The notes beneath the pieces are model-generated. The model saw nothing but the letters and a program-made list of their open reading frames with translations. It was not told the DNA's origin and made no database searches. The position numbers and the translations under genes were made by a program. Below are positions 19,287 through 27,321 of a DNA stretch of 64,000 bases, piece after piece. Within the stretch, counting starts at the first letter, position 1. Every line of letters begins with the position of its first letter. The stretch comes from Candidatus Rokuibacteriota bacterium (GTDB lineage: Bacteria > Methylomirabilota > Methylomirabilia > Rokubacteriales > CSP1-6), in NCBI GenBank assembly GCA_016200085.1, contig JACQFL010000032.1, forward strand, positions 1-64,000. Reading direction: 5' to 3'.

Positions 19287-20243
19287 ATGGTCACGTACAT
19301 CCTGCGTCGGATCCTCCTGATGGTCCCGACGCTCCTGGGAGCCGTCACGCTGATCTTCCTGGTCATGCGCCTGCTCCCGGGGGATGCCGCGCTGTACATC
19401 CTGGGATCGGACGAAGCGAGCCAGCTCAACAAGGAGGCGCTGGCGCAGGTCAGGCAGGAGCTGGGACTCGACCACTCGCTGCCGGTGCAGTACGTGCAAT
19501 GGCTCTGGGGCGTCGTGCGGCTAGACTTCGGCACCTCGTACTGGACGAAGCAGCCGGTCATCGAGGAGCTCGCCCAGCGCTATCCCATGACGGCGAACCT
19601 GGCGGTGCTGAGCCTGCTCCTGTCGACCGTGATCGCGGTGCCGATCGGCGTCCTCTCGGCGGTGAAGCAGGACACGTTCGCCGACTATGCCGCGCGAATC
19701 TTCGTCATCACCGGGCTGTCGCTGCCCAACTTCTGGCTGGCCATCCTCATCATCCTGGGGCTGGTCCACTACTTCAGGTGGCTGCCGCCCCTCGACTACG
19801 CACCGTTCTGGGTGGACCCGTGGCTGAACGTGAAGCAGCTCGTGTTCCCGGCCGCGGCCACCGGATACCGCCTCTCCGCCATCAGCGCGCGCATGACGCG
19901 CTCCAGTGTCCTCGAGGTCCTGCGCGACGACTACGTGCGCACGGCGCGGGCCAAGGGCTTGCACGAGCGGGCCGTCGTGCTCAAGCACGCGCTCAGGAAC
20001 GCATTGCTGCCGGTGATCACGATCACCAGCGTCGAGCTGCTGATCCTCTTCGGGGGCCTGGTCGTGGTCGAGACGGTGTTCACGATCCCGGGCATCGGGA
20101 GGTTCCTGGTGGACGCCATCATCCATCGGGACTACCCCTCGATCCAGGCCCTGGTCTTCGTGTTCTCCGTGTTCGTGGTGGTGGTGAACTTGCTCGTCGA
20201 CATCATCTACGCGCTCCTGGACCCACGGATCCGGTATGCCTGA
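19287..20243 (+). CDS. ABC transporter permease, DppB-like (second set)
   Basis: A 318-residue DppB-class permease, exactly the length of its paralogue at 12080. It opens with YILRRILLMVPTLLGAVTLIFLVMRLLPGD. It has the EAA loop YVRTARAKGLHERAVVLKHALRNAL and closes with LVDIIYALLDPRIRYA. ATG at 19287 follows the binding-protein stop by 13 bases. The final codons overlap the start of the DppC-like gene by eight bases. Membrane topology is six helices with a periplasmic loop after helix one. It would pair with the permease at 20236. Confidence 0.93.
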   Translation: MVTYILRRILLMVPTLLGAVTLIFLVMRLLPGDAALYILGSDEASQLNKEALAQVRQELGLDHSLPVQYVQWLWGVVRLDFGTSYWTKQPVIEELAQRYPMTANLAVLSLLLSTVIAVPIGVLSAVKQDTFADYAARIFVITGLSLPNFWLAILIILGLVHYFRWLPPLDYAPFWVDPWLNVKQLVFPAAATGYRLSAISARMTRSSVLEVLRDDYVRTARAKGLHERAVVLKHALRNALLPVITITSVELLILFGGLVVVETVFTIPGIGRFLVDAIIHRDYPSIQALVFVFSVFVVVVNLLVDIIYALLDPRIRYA

Positions 20244-21177
20244 GCTCGAGGGCGGCGCGCTCCGGATCCCCGCGGTGCCGGTCACCACGGTCGAGGTGAC
20301 CGACGCGGCGGCGGCGCGGGCGCGCGTGGTATCGGCTGCCTGGCACTCGTTGACGTCGTTTCTCAGGCGGAAACCGCTGGGGGCCATTGGCGCGGTGGTG
20401 CTGCTGATATTCGTGGCGGTGGCCGTCCTGGCGCCCGTGCTGGCCACGCACGATCCGGATCTGAACAACCACCGTGCGCGGATCAAATCTCCGTCGGCGC
20501 AGCACTGGTTCGGGACCGACAATTTCGGCCGGGACATCTACAGCCGCGTCGTCTACGGGGCGCGGATCTCCATGTCCGTGGGGATCCTGGCCACGCTGCT
20601 CGGGACCCTGGTCGGCGCGCTGGCCGGCCTGTGCAGCGGGTTCTTCGGGGGCCGGGTCGATCAGACCGTCCAGCGGATCGCCGACGTCATGTTCACCATT
20701 CCGCCGCTGGTCCTGGCGATGGCAATCGTGACCATGCTGGGGCCCTCGATGGTCAACGTCACCATCGCGATCGCCATCCCGCGCATGCCGAACACGAACC
20801 GGGTGATCCGGTCCGCCGTGCTCGGCGTCAAGGAGAGCCTCTTCGTCGAGGCGTCACGCGCCGTCGGCTCCACGAGCTGGCACATCATGTGGCGCCACCT
20901 GCTTCCCAACATTACCGCCCCGTACATCGTGGTCGCCACCGCCAGCCTGGGAGGCGCGATCCTCGTCGAAGCGTCCCTCAGCTTTCTGGGGCTGGGCGTG
21001 CCGCCCCCCGTGCCGTCGTGGGGCCGCATGCTGTCGCTGGAAGGGATGCGCTACTTCGAGACGGCGCCCTGGATGGCGTTTGCCCCGGGGGTGTTCATCA
21101 GCGCGGCCGTCTTCGGCGCCAACCTGTTCGGCGACGCGCTGCGCGACGTCCTGGACCCGAAGCTGCGCGGCCAATGA
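20236..21177 (+). CDS. ABC transporter permease, DppC-like (second set)
   Basis: A 313-residue DppC-class permease with a 40-residue cytoplasmic N-terminal extension, longer than its paralogue at 11256. It has FLRRKPLGAIGAVVLLIFVAVAVLAPVLA as the first helix, FGTDNFGRDIYSRVVYGAR, the EAA loop EASRAVGSTSWHIMWRHLLP, and the terminal FGDALRDVLDPKLRGQ. The start overlaps the DppB-like gene by eight bases. No ATP-binding subunit follows: the next 130 bases are empty and then comes a decayed gene on the other strand. The ATPases must be encoded elsewhere or shared. Confidence 0.92.
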   Translation: MPELEGGALRIPAVPVTTVEVTDAAAARARVVSAAWHSLTSFLRRKPLGAIGAVVLLIFVAVAVLAPVLATHDPDLNNHRARIKSPSAQHWFGTDNFGRDIYSRVVYGARISMSVGILATLLGTLVGALAGLCSGFFGGRVDQTVQRIADVMFTIPPLVLAMAIVTMLGPSMVNVTIAIAIPRMPNTNRVIRSAVLGVKESLFVEASRAVGSTSWHIMWRHLLPNITAPYIVVATASLGGAILVEASLSFLGLGVPPPVPSWGRMLSLEGMRYFETAPWMAFAPGVFISAAVFGANLFGDALRDVLDPKLRGQ

Positions 21178-21307
21178 TCAGTCTCCGGCGGGACCCGGTC
21201 GAGCGCGGGCGCGGAGAGCTTGCCCGGTGCTGTGATCTCGATGCCGATGGGCTTGCCGCCTCGAAGGCTCAGCCCTCTCCGTCCGATAGCTCGTGTCGGT
21301 CGGCCGC

Positions 21308-21703
21308 TTATCTCGCCGCCGGCTCCATCCCTCTCTTCTTGATGATGGCCGCCGCCGCCGGCGAGGAGAGGAACTGGATCAGGGCTCGGCCCGCTTCGGC
21401 TGAGGTCGCCGTGGCGGCGATGCCGGCCGCCCAGGTGAATCGCTCGGCGAGTTCGACGACGGTCCCTTTCATCAGCTTCGCTTTGGCGTCGACTTCGTTG
21501 GTGATGGCGAGTCGATCCATCACCCAGCGGAAAGGGATGCCGCGCGCGTGCCCGAGGTTCCCATCGGGATACGCGATCGACTTCGCGGCGAGCAGCCGGC
21601 GCTTCAGCGCATCGACCGAGCTGATGTCAGGTTTGGAGCGGCCCGCCGGCACGCCCACCGCGACCCCCGACCGCGCGAGCGTGACTACGGTCCTGCGGGT
21701 CAT
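21308..21703 (-). pseudogene. Remnant of a molybdate-type ABC substrate-binding protein (ModA-like)
   Basis: An open stretch of 131 codons that matches only the C-terminal half of ModA-type proteins: LARSGVAVGVPAGRSKPDISSVDALKR, then AKSIAYPDGNLGHARG, and finally ALIQFLSSPAAAAIIKKRGMEPA. ModA is normally about 250 residues. The whole N-terminal lobe is missing, and about 50 residues have been deleted between GTVVELAE and WAAGIAATA. No signal peptide is present. It converges on the permease operon and lies next to a transposase fragment, which fits loss through rearrangement. Confidence 0.7.
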
Positions 21704-21839
21704 CGCCGCCGTGCAGGATCCCCTCGCCGTTGCCGGCCATCCTCACCCACCTTGCCCGCTCCGGCGCCCCCGCGCCGCCCGGCCCGGCCCCCACCCGCGC
21801 CCGCCGCCCTCACGTAGCCCCGAGGGAACAGCGCTTGTC

Positions 21840-22155
21840 CGTCCCATGCGCCGCGGCGCGCGAGTTTTTTTACCCGGGACCAGTCCTGCTGGATCCACTC
21901 GCGCACGCGGCGATCGTCGCGCTCCTTGGTGCGCGGCTGAGGGCGTTGAGGACTGAACCCGCACGCGCGCAGCAGCCGCCCGACGTGATCGGGATGGTAG
22001 ACGACCTTGAGCTGGTGGCGGATGACATCGACGATCCACCGGCACGTCCACAGGCTCGTGGCATAGCCAGCCGCTTCCGGCCCCGCCACCACCATGCGCA
22101 CCAACCGACGCCGCTGCGCAGCGCTCAGCTTCGGAGGGCGGCCCGGCGCGGCCGC
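21840..22155 (-). mobile_element. Truncated IS630-family transposase remnant
   Basis: The minus strand encodes the N-terminal helix-turn-helix region of an IS630-type transposase: GRPPKLSAAQRRRLVRMV, LWTCRWIVDVIRHQLKVVYHPDHVGRLLRACGFSPQ, and REWIQQDWSRVKKLARR. The reading frame then diverges, and the DDE catalytic part (normally a further 170 or more residues) is absent. No terminal inverted repeats or TA target duplications could be identified. It is a dead insertion-sequence fragment and may have promoted the deletions around it. Confidence 0.75.
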
Positions 22156-22184
22156 GCGCGCAGGCCGCTGCGACCCCGTCCCCG

Positions 22185-22353
22185 GACTCCTCCTTGCAGA
22201 TCTCGCCTCTCGCGCAACGTTCCCTCAGGATCTCGAGTGCGCGGTCACCGCCGACGCCGGGGGCTCGGTTGAATGCCCACTGTGGGCACGAGCCATCGGA
22301 TGGTCGCGACGACTACCATGATCAGCACGATCCACGGATCCCATCGGCATCAT
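22185..22353 (-). pseudogene. Frameshifted small membrane protein with SHOCT domain
   Basis: A GGAGG site and ATG ATG at 22353 mark a former start. In successive frames the sequence encodes MMPMG, then WDPWIVLIMVVVATIRWLV (one membrane helix), then the SHOCT-type tail DRALEILRERCARGEICKEE. Two frameshifts separate these pieces, and the tail runs directly into the transposase remnant. Intact relatives are 70-90 residues. The start lies 24 bases after the end of the flavoprotein gene, so it was probably the second gene of that operon. No product can be made now. Confidence 0.6.
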
Positions 22354-22377
22354 CTGATCCTCCGCCCGTTGCGACGG

Positions 22378-23529
22378 TCAGAACCAGCGCCGCAGCCACC
22401 ACTGCTCGAAGCCGACCTTGCCCCAGTGCCAGAAGCGGCTCGGCCGTCGCATCGTCACGGTGGGCGCCGGCTCGCTGTAGAAGTTCCCGCCCGCGTACGT
22501 GGCCACGCCGTGGCCCATCTCCACGATTCAGTAGCCCGAGCCGTCGAAGCGTTGGTGGGCCGCGCGCCCCGTGATCGCCGCCGCGATGTTCTCGGCCACG
22601 GCCTCGGCCTGGTGGTGGGCGAACACCCCGGCCTTCGGCAGCATCAGCCCGACCGGAAGCTTGATCGCCGTCACGTCGCCGATCGCGAACACGCGCTCGT
22701 GTGTCGTGGCGAGCGTGCCGGGATCCACCGCGACCCAGCCGCTGTCTCCCGCCAGTCCCGCCTCTTTGACGACCGCGGGGCAGCGGTGCGGCGGTGTGAG
22801 GACAAGGAGATCGTAGTTGGCGCGCGCTCCGTTTTCGAACGTGAGCTCCCTTCGACCGGGGTCCACCGCGGAGAGCTTGTGCTGACCGTGGAACCCGATA
22901 CCCTTGCCCTCCACCATCCCCTTGATGGCCTCGCCCATCGCCTTGCCGGCGACAGGCATGGGAAGCGTCTCGGGGGTGTAGACGTCCACCTCGCTCCGCT
23001 CCCGCAGCCGACGCTCCCTGAGCGACGCCTCGATCAGCATCGCGGTCTCGTAGGGCGCCGCGGGGCAGCGGAACGGCAGCCCGGCGACGAGAACCACAAC
23101 GCGTCCGCCCCGGAACCCGGCCAGCGCGTCGCGGAGACGGAGGACGTCGTCGAGGACGTTGATGTCGTAGCCCTCCTCCGCAAGCCCCGGGATGCCGCCG
23201 CGCCATCCCTCGGCGCCGAGGGCGACGACGACGAAGTCGCTCGACACCTCGCGCCGCTCGGTCCGCACGATGCGGCGCGCGGAGTCGATCGCGCGGACGT
23301 CGTCCTGGAGGACCTCGATGCCCTTCCTCGCGAGCCGCCCGAAGTCGCGGCTGATGTGCCGCGGCTGGCGGCGGCCGAGCATCATCCAGAGAAACGACGG
23401 CGTGAACACGTGCTGCGCCTCGCGCTCGACGAGGACCACCCGGTGCGACTGGTCGAGCCGGCGTCGCAGCATGTTGGCGGCCACGAGCCCGCCGACGCCG
23501 CCGCCGAGGATCACTGTCGTCGCCATCAC
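22378..23529 (-). CDS. Sulfide:quinone reductase-like FAD flavoprotein with one in-frame TGA (selenocysteine candidate or nonsense mutation)
   Basis: Codons 1-333 encode an FAD/NAD(P)-binding oxidoreductase of the sulfide:quinone reductase-like group. The dinucleotide fold is VILGGGVGGLVAANML, the second FAD motif is VFAIGDVTA near residue 285, and LPFRCPAAPYE near residue 155 carries the first redox cysteine. At 22528-22530 a TGA follows FDGSGY. Reading on in the same frame gives 49 more codons (IVEMGHGVATYAGGNFYSEP ... WHWGKVGFEQWWLRRWF) to a second TGA at 22378. That tail is typical of the family, which normally has Cys at the TGA position. A hairpin follows directly. Either the gene is newly inactivated or TGA is decoded. 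Confidence 0.7.
22501..22515 (-). promoter_or_regulatory. Stem-loop 12 bases after the in-frame TGA (bacterial SECIS-like)
   Basis: On the coding (minus) strand, bases 13-27 after the TGA form ggccac-ggc-gtggcc: a perfect 6-bp stem with a 3-base loop whose first base is G. The loop begins 18 bases after the TGA. This fits the published description of bacterial SECIS elements (apical loop 16-37 bases after UGA, small loop, G among its first two bases). Chance hairpins are frequent at this GC content, so this supports but does not prove recoding. Confidence 0.4.
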
Positions 23530-23541
23530 CGGCCTCCTCTC

Positions 23542-24681
23542 TCAGAACGTGTAACGGACGACCGCGAACACGTTCGAGTTGCCCTCGAATTGGCCGAACT
23601 CGCTGCGACGCGGACCACGGAAGACGTTCAGGCCCAGGATGAACGAGAGCGCGTCGGTTACATGGTAGCGTGCCTCCGGCCCCGCGTACCAGTCGCCCTC
23701 GTTCGGGCTCGCGAGCGCGAACAGACCCAGCTTCAGCGTCTGGTGCAGGAAGAGCCGCGTGAGCCGCGCCGTGAGGACATGCCGCACGGCGGGCCGCTTC
23801 GGCATCCCCGGGCCGCGGGTCGCGACGTACGCTTCGTGGTCCTCCATCACCTGGACGGAGTACTGGCCGGCGACCGTGAAGTCTGGCCGGACCTCGCGCT
23901 GGTACCCGGCGAGCAGCCTCACCGAGGAGTTCTCGACCGCCGGGTTGCGCCCGGAACGCTCGGAGCGCGAGTCATAGTAGCCGGTCTCGAAGCTCAGGAC
24001 GCCGCCCAGCGTCGCGCCTTGAGCGCTCGCGCCATACACGTTGAGGGGCGGGAAGAAGAGCCGCAGGCGCGGTCCGGATTCCACCTCGCCCGCCGGGGCA
24101 TGGAAGAACCCCCGGTAGGTGTAGAGCGAGACGCCCCATCGGAGGAGGTTCCGGAACAACCGCAGCCCGGCGTCGGCGTGCTCGACGGACGGCGAGGGAT
24201 CGTCGGTCCGCCGCGACTCGATGGCGGCCATGGGATCGTCGGTCCTCCTCACCATTCGTTGACGGTCGGGCGGGGCGATGACGTCCCGGGCGACGACGCC
24301 CGGCAGCCGGAGGATCCTGTCGGTGAGCCGCGCGATGCGGCCGAGCGTTTCGGGCGTGAAGACGCCGGCCTCGCTCCACACGCCGACGACCCGGTCGGGG
24401 CCGGGGGCGAGCCCGGGGATCACCTCGGGGTAGTCGATCGCCTGCGCGTGCGGATCGGGCTCGAGTCCCCGGAGGCCGAGGTCGGTGCCGAGCACCGAAC
24501 AGCGCGCCCCGCGGTCGCGGAGCCGGTCGAGCGTGGCCCGCGCCTCTCTCGGCGCGCGCGTGCTACCGAGCAGCGCGGCGTCCTGGAGGCAGCAGAGGGT
24601 GAGCGCATGGCCGTCGCCAGCGGGGGACTCGGCGAGCGCGAGCGCGCGCCGGCTCGCCGGCGTGTCGGGCGAGCTCGTGAG
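23542..24681 (-). pseudogene. In-frame chimera of DsrE-like, RND-exporter and outer-membrane-barrel fragments
   Basis: One open frame of 380 codons (in-frame GTG at 24495) joins three unrelated pieces. The first, roughly 24681-24400, resembles DsrE/DsrF-type sulfur-relay proteins (ALALAESPAGDGHALTLCCL, GARCSVLGTDLGLRGLEP). The second, roughly 24400-24260, looks like the periplasmic loop of RND exporters (GVFTPETLGRIARLTDRILRLPGV). The last 200 codons look like the C-terminal strands of an outer-membrane barrel, with alternating hydrophobics and the terminal VFAVVRYTF ending in Phe. No complete domain is present, and no start or signal peptide precedes it. Deletion scars are the likeliest cause. 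Confidence 0.5.
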
Positions 24682-24768
24682 TTAAAGCCAAAGTGCCCCA
24701 GCCGCCGGATCTTGAACGGGCGCCGAAGAAGGACTCCACCGACGTTATACTGGCGTTGACTTTTCCAT
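24681..24768 (-). pseudogene. N-terminal stub of a glyoxalase/VOC dioxygenase
   Basis: A GGAGG ribosome site followed by ATG at 24768 starts MEKSTPV and a stop. Shifted by one base, the frame continues YNVGGVLLRRPFKIRRLGHFGFN, which is the characteristic first beta-strand (RRLGHFGFN) of VOC-fold ring-cleavage dioxygenases. It then breaks off at 24681 into the DsrE-like fragment. Only about 30 residues of an expected 300 remain. Confidence 0.5.
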
Positions 24769-24897
24769 AAGACACCTCCGCTGAGATCACCGAAAGTGAG
24801 GGGCCACGTCACGGACGAAGCGGTCCGTCCGCCGGTGCGCGTCCGGGGTCCTCCGACGGGCCGCCGCGCCGGCGGCGGGGCTTTGAACGGCCTACGC

Positions 24898-25974
24898 TCA
24901 CGCTCCCTTTGCCTCCCGGAGGACGGGCATGACGTGCTTGGTAAACAGCTCCATAGAGCGCAACACCTTGCTGTGCTCCAGGCCGCCGACCTTGAACCAG
25001 AGCATCCAGTGGTTGATGCGGGTACGGCTCATGTAGAAACGCAGCTGTTCGATGACCCGCTCCGGTGAGCCGAAAACGGTCCCCGATCCCACGTCCACCC
25101 CCGCATTCCACAATTGGTCTTCGGTAAGCTCTCCCAGGAACGACGGGTCTCTGGGGTACTGCTCATAGCCCGCCGGGGTCGGCCGACCGGGCGCTCCAGG
25201 GAGTAGCTTCGACAACGTGTGATAGAACCAGAGGGCGTGGTGGATCTCTGCCTTGGCCTCCTCGTCGGTGGGTGCCACGTAGATCTTCAGGGAGAAGGGC
25301 AGGTCCATCTTGCCCAGGTCGTGGCCATGCTTCTGAAGGCTTGCGGTGTAAGTCGCAAAGGCCTGCTCCACCGCGCTGATGGAGGTAAAGTTGGGCCCCC
25401 GAAGGACGTTGTAGCCGAGACGGCCCGCCAGCTCGTAGGTGGCGGGACTGATGCCCGCCCAGTAGATGGGTGGGTGGGGCTTCTGTATCGGCTTGGGGAA
25501 CACCGTGGCATTCTTCACTTTCCAGAACTTGCCATCGTACGAGAAGTTTTCCTCGGTGAAAGCCATCTTGATGATGTCCAGGCTCTCCATGAACATGGCC
25601 CGGGAGGCGTCCTGCGGAATATCAAACACGTCGAACTCGGGGACCTGGTAGCCCCGACCCAATCCCAAGAGCAGCCTCCCCCCACTCAAGGCATCCACCA
25701 GGGCGGCGTCCTCGGCGAGCCGCAAGGGGTGTTGGAAGGGCAGGACCATCACCGCCGTGCCGATGAGCATCCGCTTGGTCCGCTGGGCGATGGCCGAGGC
25801 GAAGGTCATGGGGTTCCCCAGCGTCCCGTAGACCGAGAAGTGGTGTTCGGGAAGCCACACGGAATCGAACCCCAATTGCTCGCCGTAGTCGATCTCCTCC
25901 AGCACCTCGCCAAAGATCCTGTCCTGGGGGACGTTCCCGAATTCGCTGAAGAGATAGAACAGTCCGATTCTCAT
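24898..25974 (-). CDS. Luciferase-like (LLM class) flavin-dependent oxidoreductase
   Basis: A 358-residue TIM-barrel flavoprotein of the bacterial luciferase-like family, using FMN or F420. It shows MRIGLFYLF at the first strand, DSVWLPEHHFS, AQRTKRMLIGTAVMVLPFQHPLRLAEDAALVDALSGGRLLLGLGRGY, and PKPIQKPHPPIYWAG. ATG at 25974 overlaps the stop of a small upstream frame (ATGA) and has a GAGGGG ribosome site. It is intact although surrounded by gene fragments. Base composition of the first part is slightly lower in GC than its neighbours, which may mean transfer. The oxidised substrate is unknown. Confidence 0.85.
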   Translation of the reverse strand: MRIGLFYLFSEFGNVPQDRIFGEVLEEIDYGEQLGFDSVWLPEHHFSVYGTLGNPMTFASAIAQRTKRMLIGTAVMVLPFQHPLRLAEDAALVDALSGGRLLLGLGRGYQVPEFDVFDIPQDASRAMFMESLDIIKMAFTEENFSYDGKFWKVKNATVFPKPIQKPHPPIYWAGISPATYELAGRLGYNVLRGPNFTSISAVEQAFATYTASLQKHGHDLGKMDLPFSLKIYVAPTDEEAKAEIHHALWFYHTLSKLLPGAPGRPTPAGYEQYPRDPSFLGELTEDQLWNAGVDVGSGTVFGSPERVIEQLRFYMSRTRINHWMLWFKVGGLEHSKVLRSMELFTKHVMPVLREAKGA

Positions 25975-26120
25975 GGCTTCCCCTCGTCTTCCATCTCGAG
26001 GTGGAACTTCCGGTTTCCGTGACGCCGCGCAGCTTGGATATCGGCCAACGCATCGTTCAGGCCGACAATGACGAATGGGCCCGGTATCGCCGCCGCTCGC
26101 ATCAACGTGAGCTGGTCCAC
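25971..26120 (-). CDS. Small unrecognised open frame overlapping the luciferase-like gene
   Basis: A 49-codon frame from GTG at 26120 whose TGA overlaps the downstream ATG by four bases, the usual sign of translational coupling. It has a hydrophobic strand (IPGPFVIVGLNDALADIQAARRHG) and an acidic, helical end (KFHLEMEDEGKP). I do not recognise a family. It may be the C-terminal stub of a larger gene lost during the deletions seen on both sides, since an in-frame stop closes it about 60 bases farther upstream. Confidence 0.3.
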   Translation of the reverse strand: MDQLTLMRAAAIPGPFVIVGLNDALADIQAARRHGNRKFHLEMEDEGKP

Positions 26121-26267
26121 AACGATCGCGCGCTTGGATTCCCGGGGACAATCCGGCGAGTGCCTCGTTTCCCTGGTGCACGTGCACTAGACGCGCGCTC
26201 GCCGGGACCGGGTGTGCCTCAGGGCAGCGAGCTGGCCCGCGACCGGGCGACCTGCGTGGAAATGTCG

Positions 26268-26410
26268 GCCGACCCTCACCGACGCCGGCCTCGACGTAGT
26301 GGGGCCGCTGGTTGGCGGTGTCGATGCCCCGGAAGCTCATCCGGAGCGCGAGCTCGGTGAGGGCCGGGGTCCGGTCTTCCTTCCAGGCGGTGCCGTAGAG
26401 GAAATCGGGA
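26268..26410 (-). pseudogene. N-terminal fragment of an aldo/keto reductase
   Basis: The minus strand reads PDFLYGTAWKEDRTPALTE and then FRGIDTANQRPHYVEAGVGEG. These are the first strands of aldo/keto reductases, where the D of IDTA is part of the Asp-Tyr-Lys-His active site. The similarity ends near 26268, and the remaining 220 or so residues are absent. The bases between this fragment and the frame at 26120 show nothing recognisable. Confidence 0.6.
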
Positions 26411-26469
26411 ACGCCGCTGCCTCCGTGGTTGCCAAGGCTCTACGGCACACCGAGCGCACGAGACCCCGC

Positions 26470-26765
26470 CGTGAGGTCGATCGTCGCCGAGTTCCTGGAG
26501 GTCGCCGCGCTGAGCCTCGACAACGCCATGGTCCTCGAGCGGCTGCAAGGCACCGGGCGGCTCACCACGCGCACCGCGCGCGACATGCGGGTGGTCGGGC
26601 TGGTGGCGCGCGCGCGCGGGATCGACGCCAACGCACGGCGTGACGCGCCCTTCGCCGCCTACGCGGGCCTGCAGGTGCAGGTGCCGGCCTACCACACGGG
26701 CAATGTGTGGGCACGCACGATGGTCCGCCTGGACGAGGCCCGCGAATCGGCCCGTCAACCTCTCG
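26470..26765 (+). pseudogene. Fragment of a hydrogenase-large-subunit / NuoD-like protein
   Basis: The plus strand encodes VRSIVAEFLEVAALSLDNAMVLERLQGTGRLT, then ARRDAPFAAYAGLQV and TGNVWARTMVRLDEARES. This is the central block of the NuoD / energy-converting hydrogenase large-subunit family (the VxRDHPYAAY-like motif and TGR turn). Metal-binding cysteine motifs at both ends, and roughly 350 residues, are missing, and the frame breaks after 26765. It is therefore a relic. From 26766 to 26928 nothing else could be identified. Confidence 0.55.
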
Positions 26766-26928
26766 TACTCGGGCAACGATCTCTGGCCCGGAGGGGGATT
26801 CACGCCCCCGTCTGAGCCATTCGAAGGGCGCCTCCGGCAAAGCCGGCGCTCGAAGCGTCTGCTCCAAGGCGTCGTCGCCATCCCAGTGACAACGGATTAC
26901 ACTAGGGCCCGACCGGGGAGGTTGGGGC

Positions 26929-27321
26929 ATGGACGAGACGGCGGCGGGGACGACAACGGGGTGCGCGCAGGTGTTCGACCTCCACGCCCTCAAAGCCTTT
27001 GCCCCCGACAAGCGGGTGCGCAAGATGCTCTTCAAGACCGACCAGCTCTGGTCGGAGATCGCCTGCTACGAGCCCGGGCAGCGCACCGTCATGCACAGCC
27101 ATCCGAAGGAGGAGGAGGCGATCTTCGTCCTCCAGGGGACCGCGAACATGAGCATCGACGGCCACGAGGTCGTCGTGCCGGCGGGCTCGATCGTCAAGTT
27201 CCCGCACGACGTGCCGCACGACGTGCGCAACCTCGGCGCCGAGCGCTGCGTGATCATGTTCGTCAAGGTCAACCCGAGAGTCCTCAAGGCCGCCGCCGCG
27301 GAGAGGAACGGCGATGGGTAA
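26929..27321 (+). CDS. Cupin-domain protein
   Basis: A 130-residue single cupin. Motif 1 is EPGQRTVMHSHPKEEEAIFVLQGTA, with metal ligands His, His and Glu. Motif 2 is PAGSIVKFPHDVPHDVRNLG, with the third His. It is the right length for a small mononuclear metal enzyme or a sensor. Its end overlaps the LigA-like gene by eight bases, placing it first in a ring-cleavage operon that continues to 31576. In such operons small cupins act as isomerases, decarboxylases or hydrolases on cleavage products. The exact role here is unknown. Confidence 0.8.
   Translation: MDETAAGTTTGCAQVFDLHALKAFAPDKRVRKMLFKTDQLWSEIACYEPGQRTVMHSHPKEEEAIFVLQGTANMSIDGHEVVVPAGSIVKFPHDVPHDVRNLGAERCVIMFVKVNPRVLKAAAAERNGDG

Noticed and set aside
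22560-23206. Second open frame on the same strand within the flavoprotein gene
   Set aside because: Its product is a Gly/Arg/His-rich shadow of the flavoprotein reading frame, without domains.
25975-26340. N-terminal extension of the luciferase-like protein to 26340
   Set aside because: The extension is not in the family. It combines an aldo/keto reductase fragment with non-coding sequence. ATG 25974 has a ribosome site and begins at the first barrel strand.
26766-26928. Possible tRNA or attachment site near the end of the graveyard
   Set aside because: No cloverleaf, no T-loop consensus and no flanking direct repeats were found.
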